Part shown: one piece after another, positions 5,510 to 5,562 of the stretch
Layout: every line of letters starts with the position of its first letter
How positions within the stretch are numbered: the first letter of the stretch is position 1
Source of the DNA: an uncultured Chloroflexaceae bacterium
Lineage (GTDB): Bacteria > Chloroflexota > Chloroflexia > Chloroflexales > Chloroflexaceae
Reading direction: 5' to 3'
Assembly (NCBI GenBank): GCA_937141995.1
Contig: CAKZQX010000137.1
Location: 1 to 5,562 of the forward strand
DNA length: 5,562 bases
Made by a program: the position numbers and the translations under genes
Notes under the pieces: generated by a model
Told to the model about the DNA's origin: nothing
What the model saw: only the letters and a program-made list of their open reading frames with translations
Databases searched by the model: none

Positions 5510-5525
5510 TGCCGGTTTGTTTTTT
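5500..5525 (+). terminator. Weak intrinsic terminator candidate after gpmI
   Basis: CCGG at 5500-5503 can pair with CCGG at 5512-5515, followed by TTTG and six T residues (5516-5525). The stem is only four base pairs and overlaps the stop codon region. The T-run and its position directly after gpmI are right, but the stem is marginal. The remaining bases 5526-5562 hold nothing I can assign. Confidence 0.35.
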
Positions 5526-5562
5526 ATCCACAGGAGTTACGCAGTCGGTTCCAAACCAGGCG

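Noticed and set aside
5526..5562. Terminal stretch with CAGGAGTTACGCAG as a possible repeat or insertion-sequence end.
   Set aside because: The phrase looks vaguely like known repeat ends, but only 37 bases are visible and no partner end or transposase can be seen.

Overview
The window is a GC-rich bacterial chromosome segment in which every gene I can support lies on the + strand. Order: 3' end of a GlcD-type FAD-linked oxidase gene (1-779), a small calcineurin-like metallophosphoesterase (851-1537), a GlcE-type FAD-binding oxidase subunit (1693-2985), a 478-bp repeat-rich intergenic stretch, a small two-helix membrane protein of unknown function (3464-3712), and a complete cofactor-independent phosphoglycerate mutase gpmI (3875-5509). 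The last 53 bases hold only a weak terminator candidate and unassigned sequence.

The protein content is ordinary carbon metabolism. GlcD and GlcE are normally the flavoprotein subunits of glycolate oxidase (glycolate to glyoxylate) and work with an iron-sulfur subunit, GlcF, which is not in the window. GpmI interconverts 3- and 2-phosphoglycerate in glycolysis and gluconeogenesis. A phosphoesterase gene lying between glcD and glcE suggests, as inference only, a link to phosphorylated C2 compounds such as 2-phosphoglycolate.

The most distinctive material is between the genes. Each gap downstream of 1537 and upstream of a gene carries a short array of 7-bp units, of GGTTANN type (1539-1634, 2992-3026) or GGACTAC type (3195-3219, 3418-3452, 3817-3858). 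The gap 2986-3463 also contains two roughly 92% identical copies of a composite palindromic repeat and a separate perfect hairpin. A related hairpin appears to have been absorbed into the 3' end of glcD. Upstream of the phosphoesterase are three GTGACG half-sites at exactly 21-bp spacing.

The organism cannot be named from the sequence alone. GC-rich coding sequence, a glc cluster, and intergenic heptamer and palindrome repeats are compatible with a filamentous phototroph of the Chloroflexales (Chloroflexus or Roseiflexus type). That is an inference from general resemblance. I see no phage, transposase, CRISPR array, tRNA or rRNA. No previously undescribed protein system is evident; the repeats and the gene arrangement are the parts worth following up.
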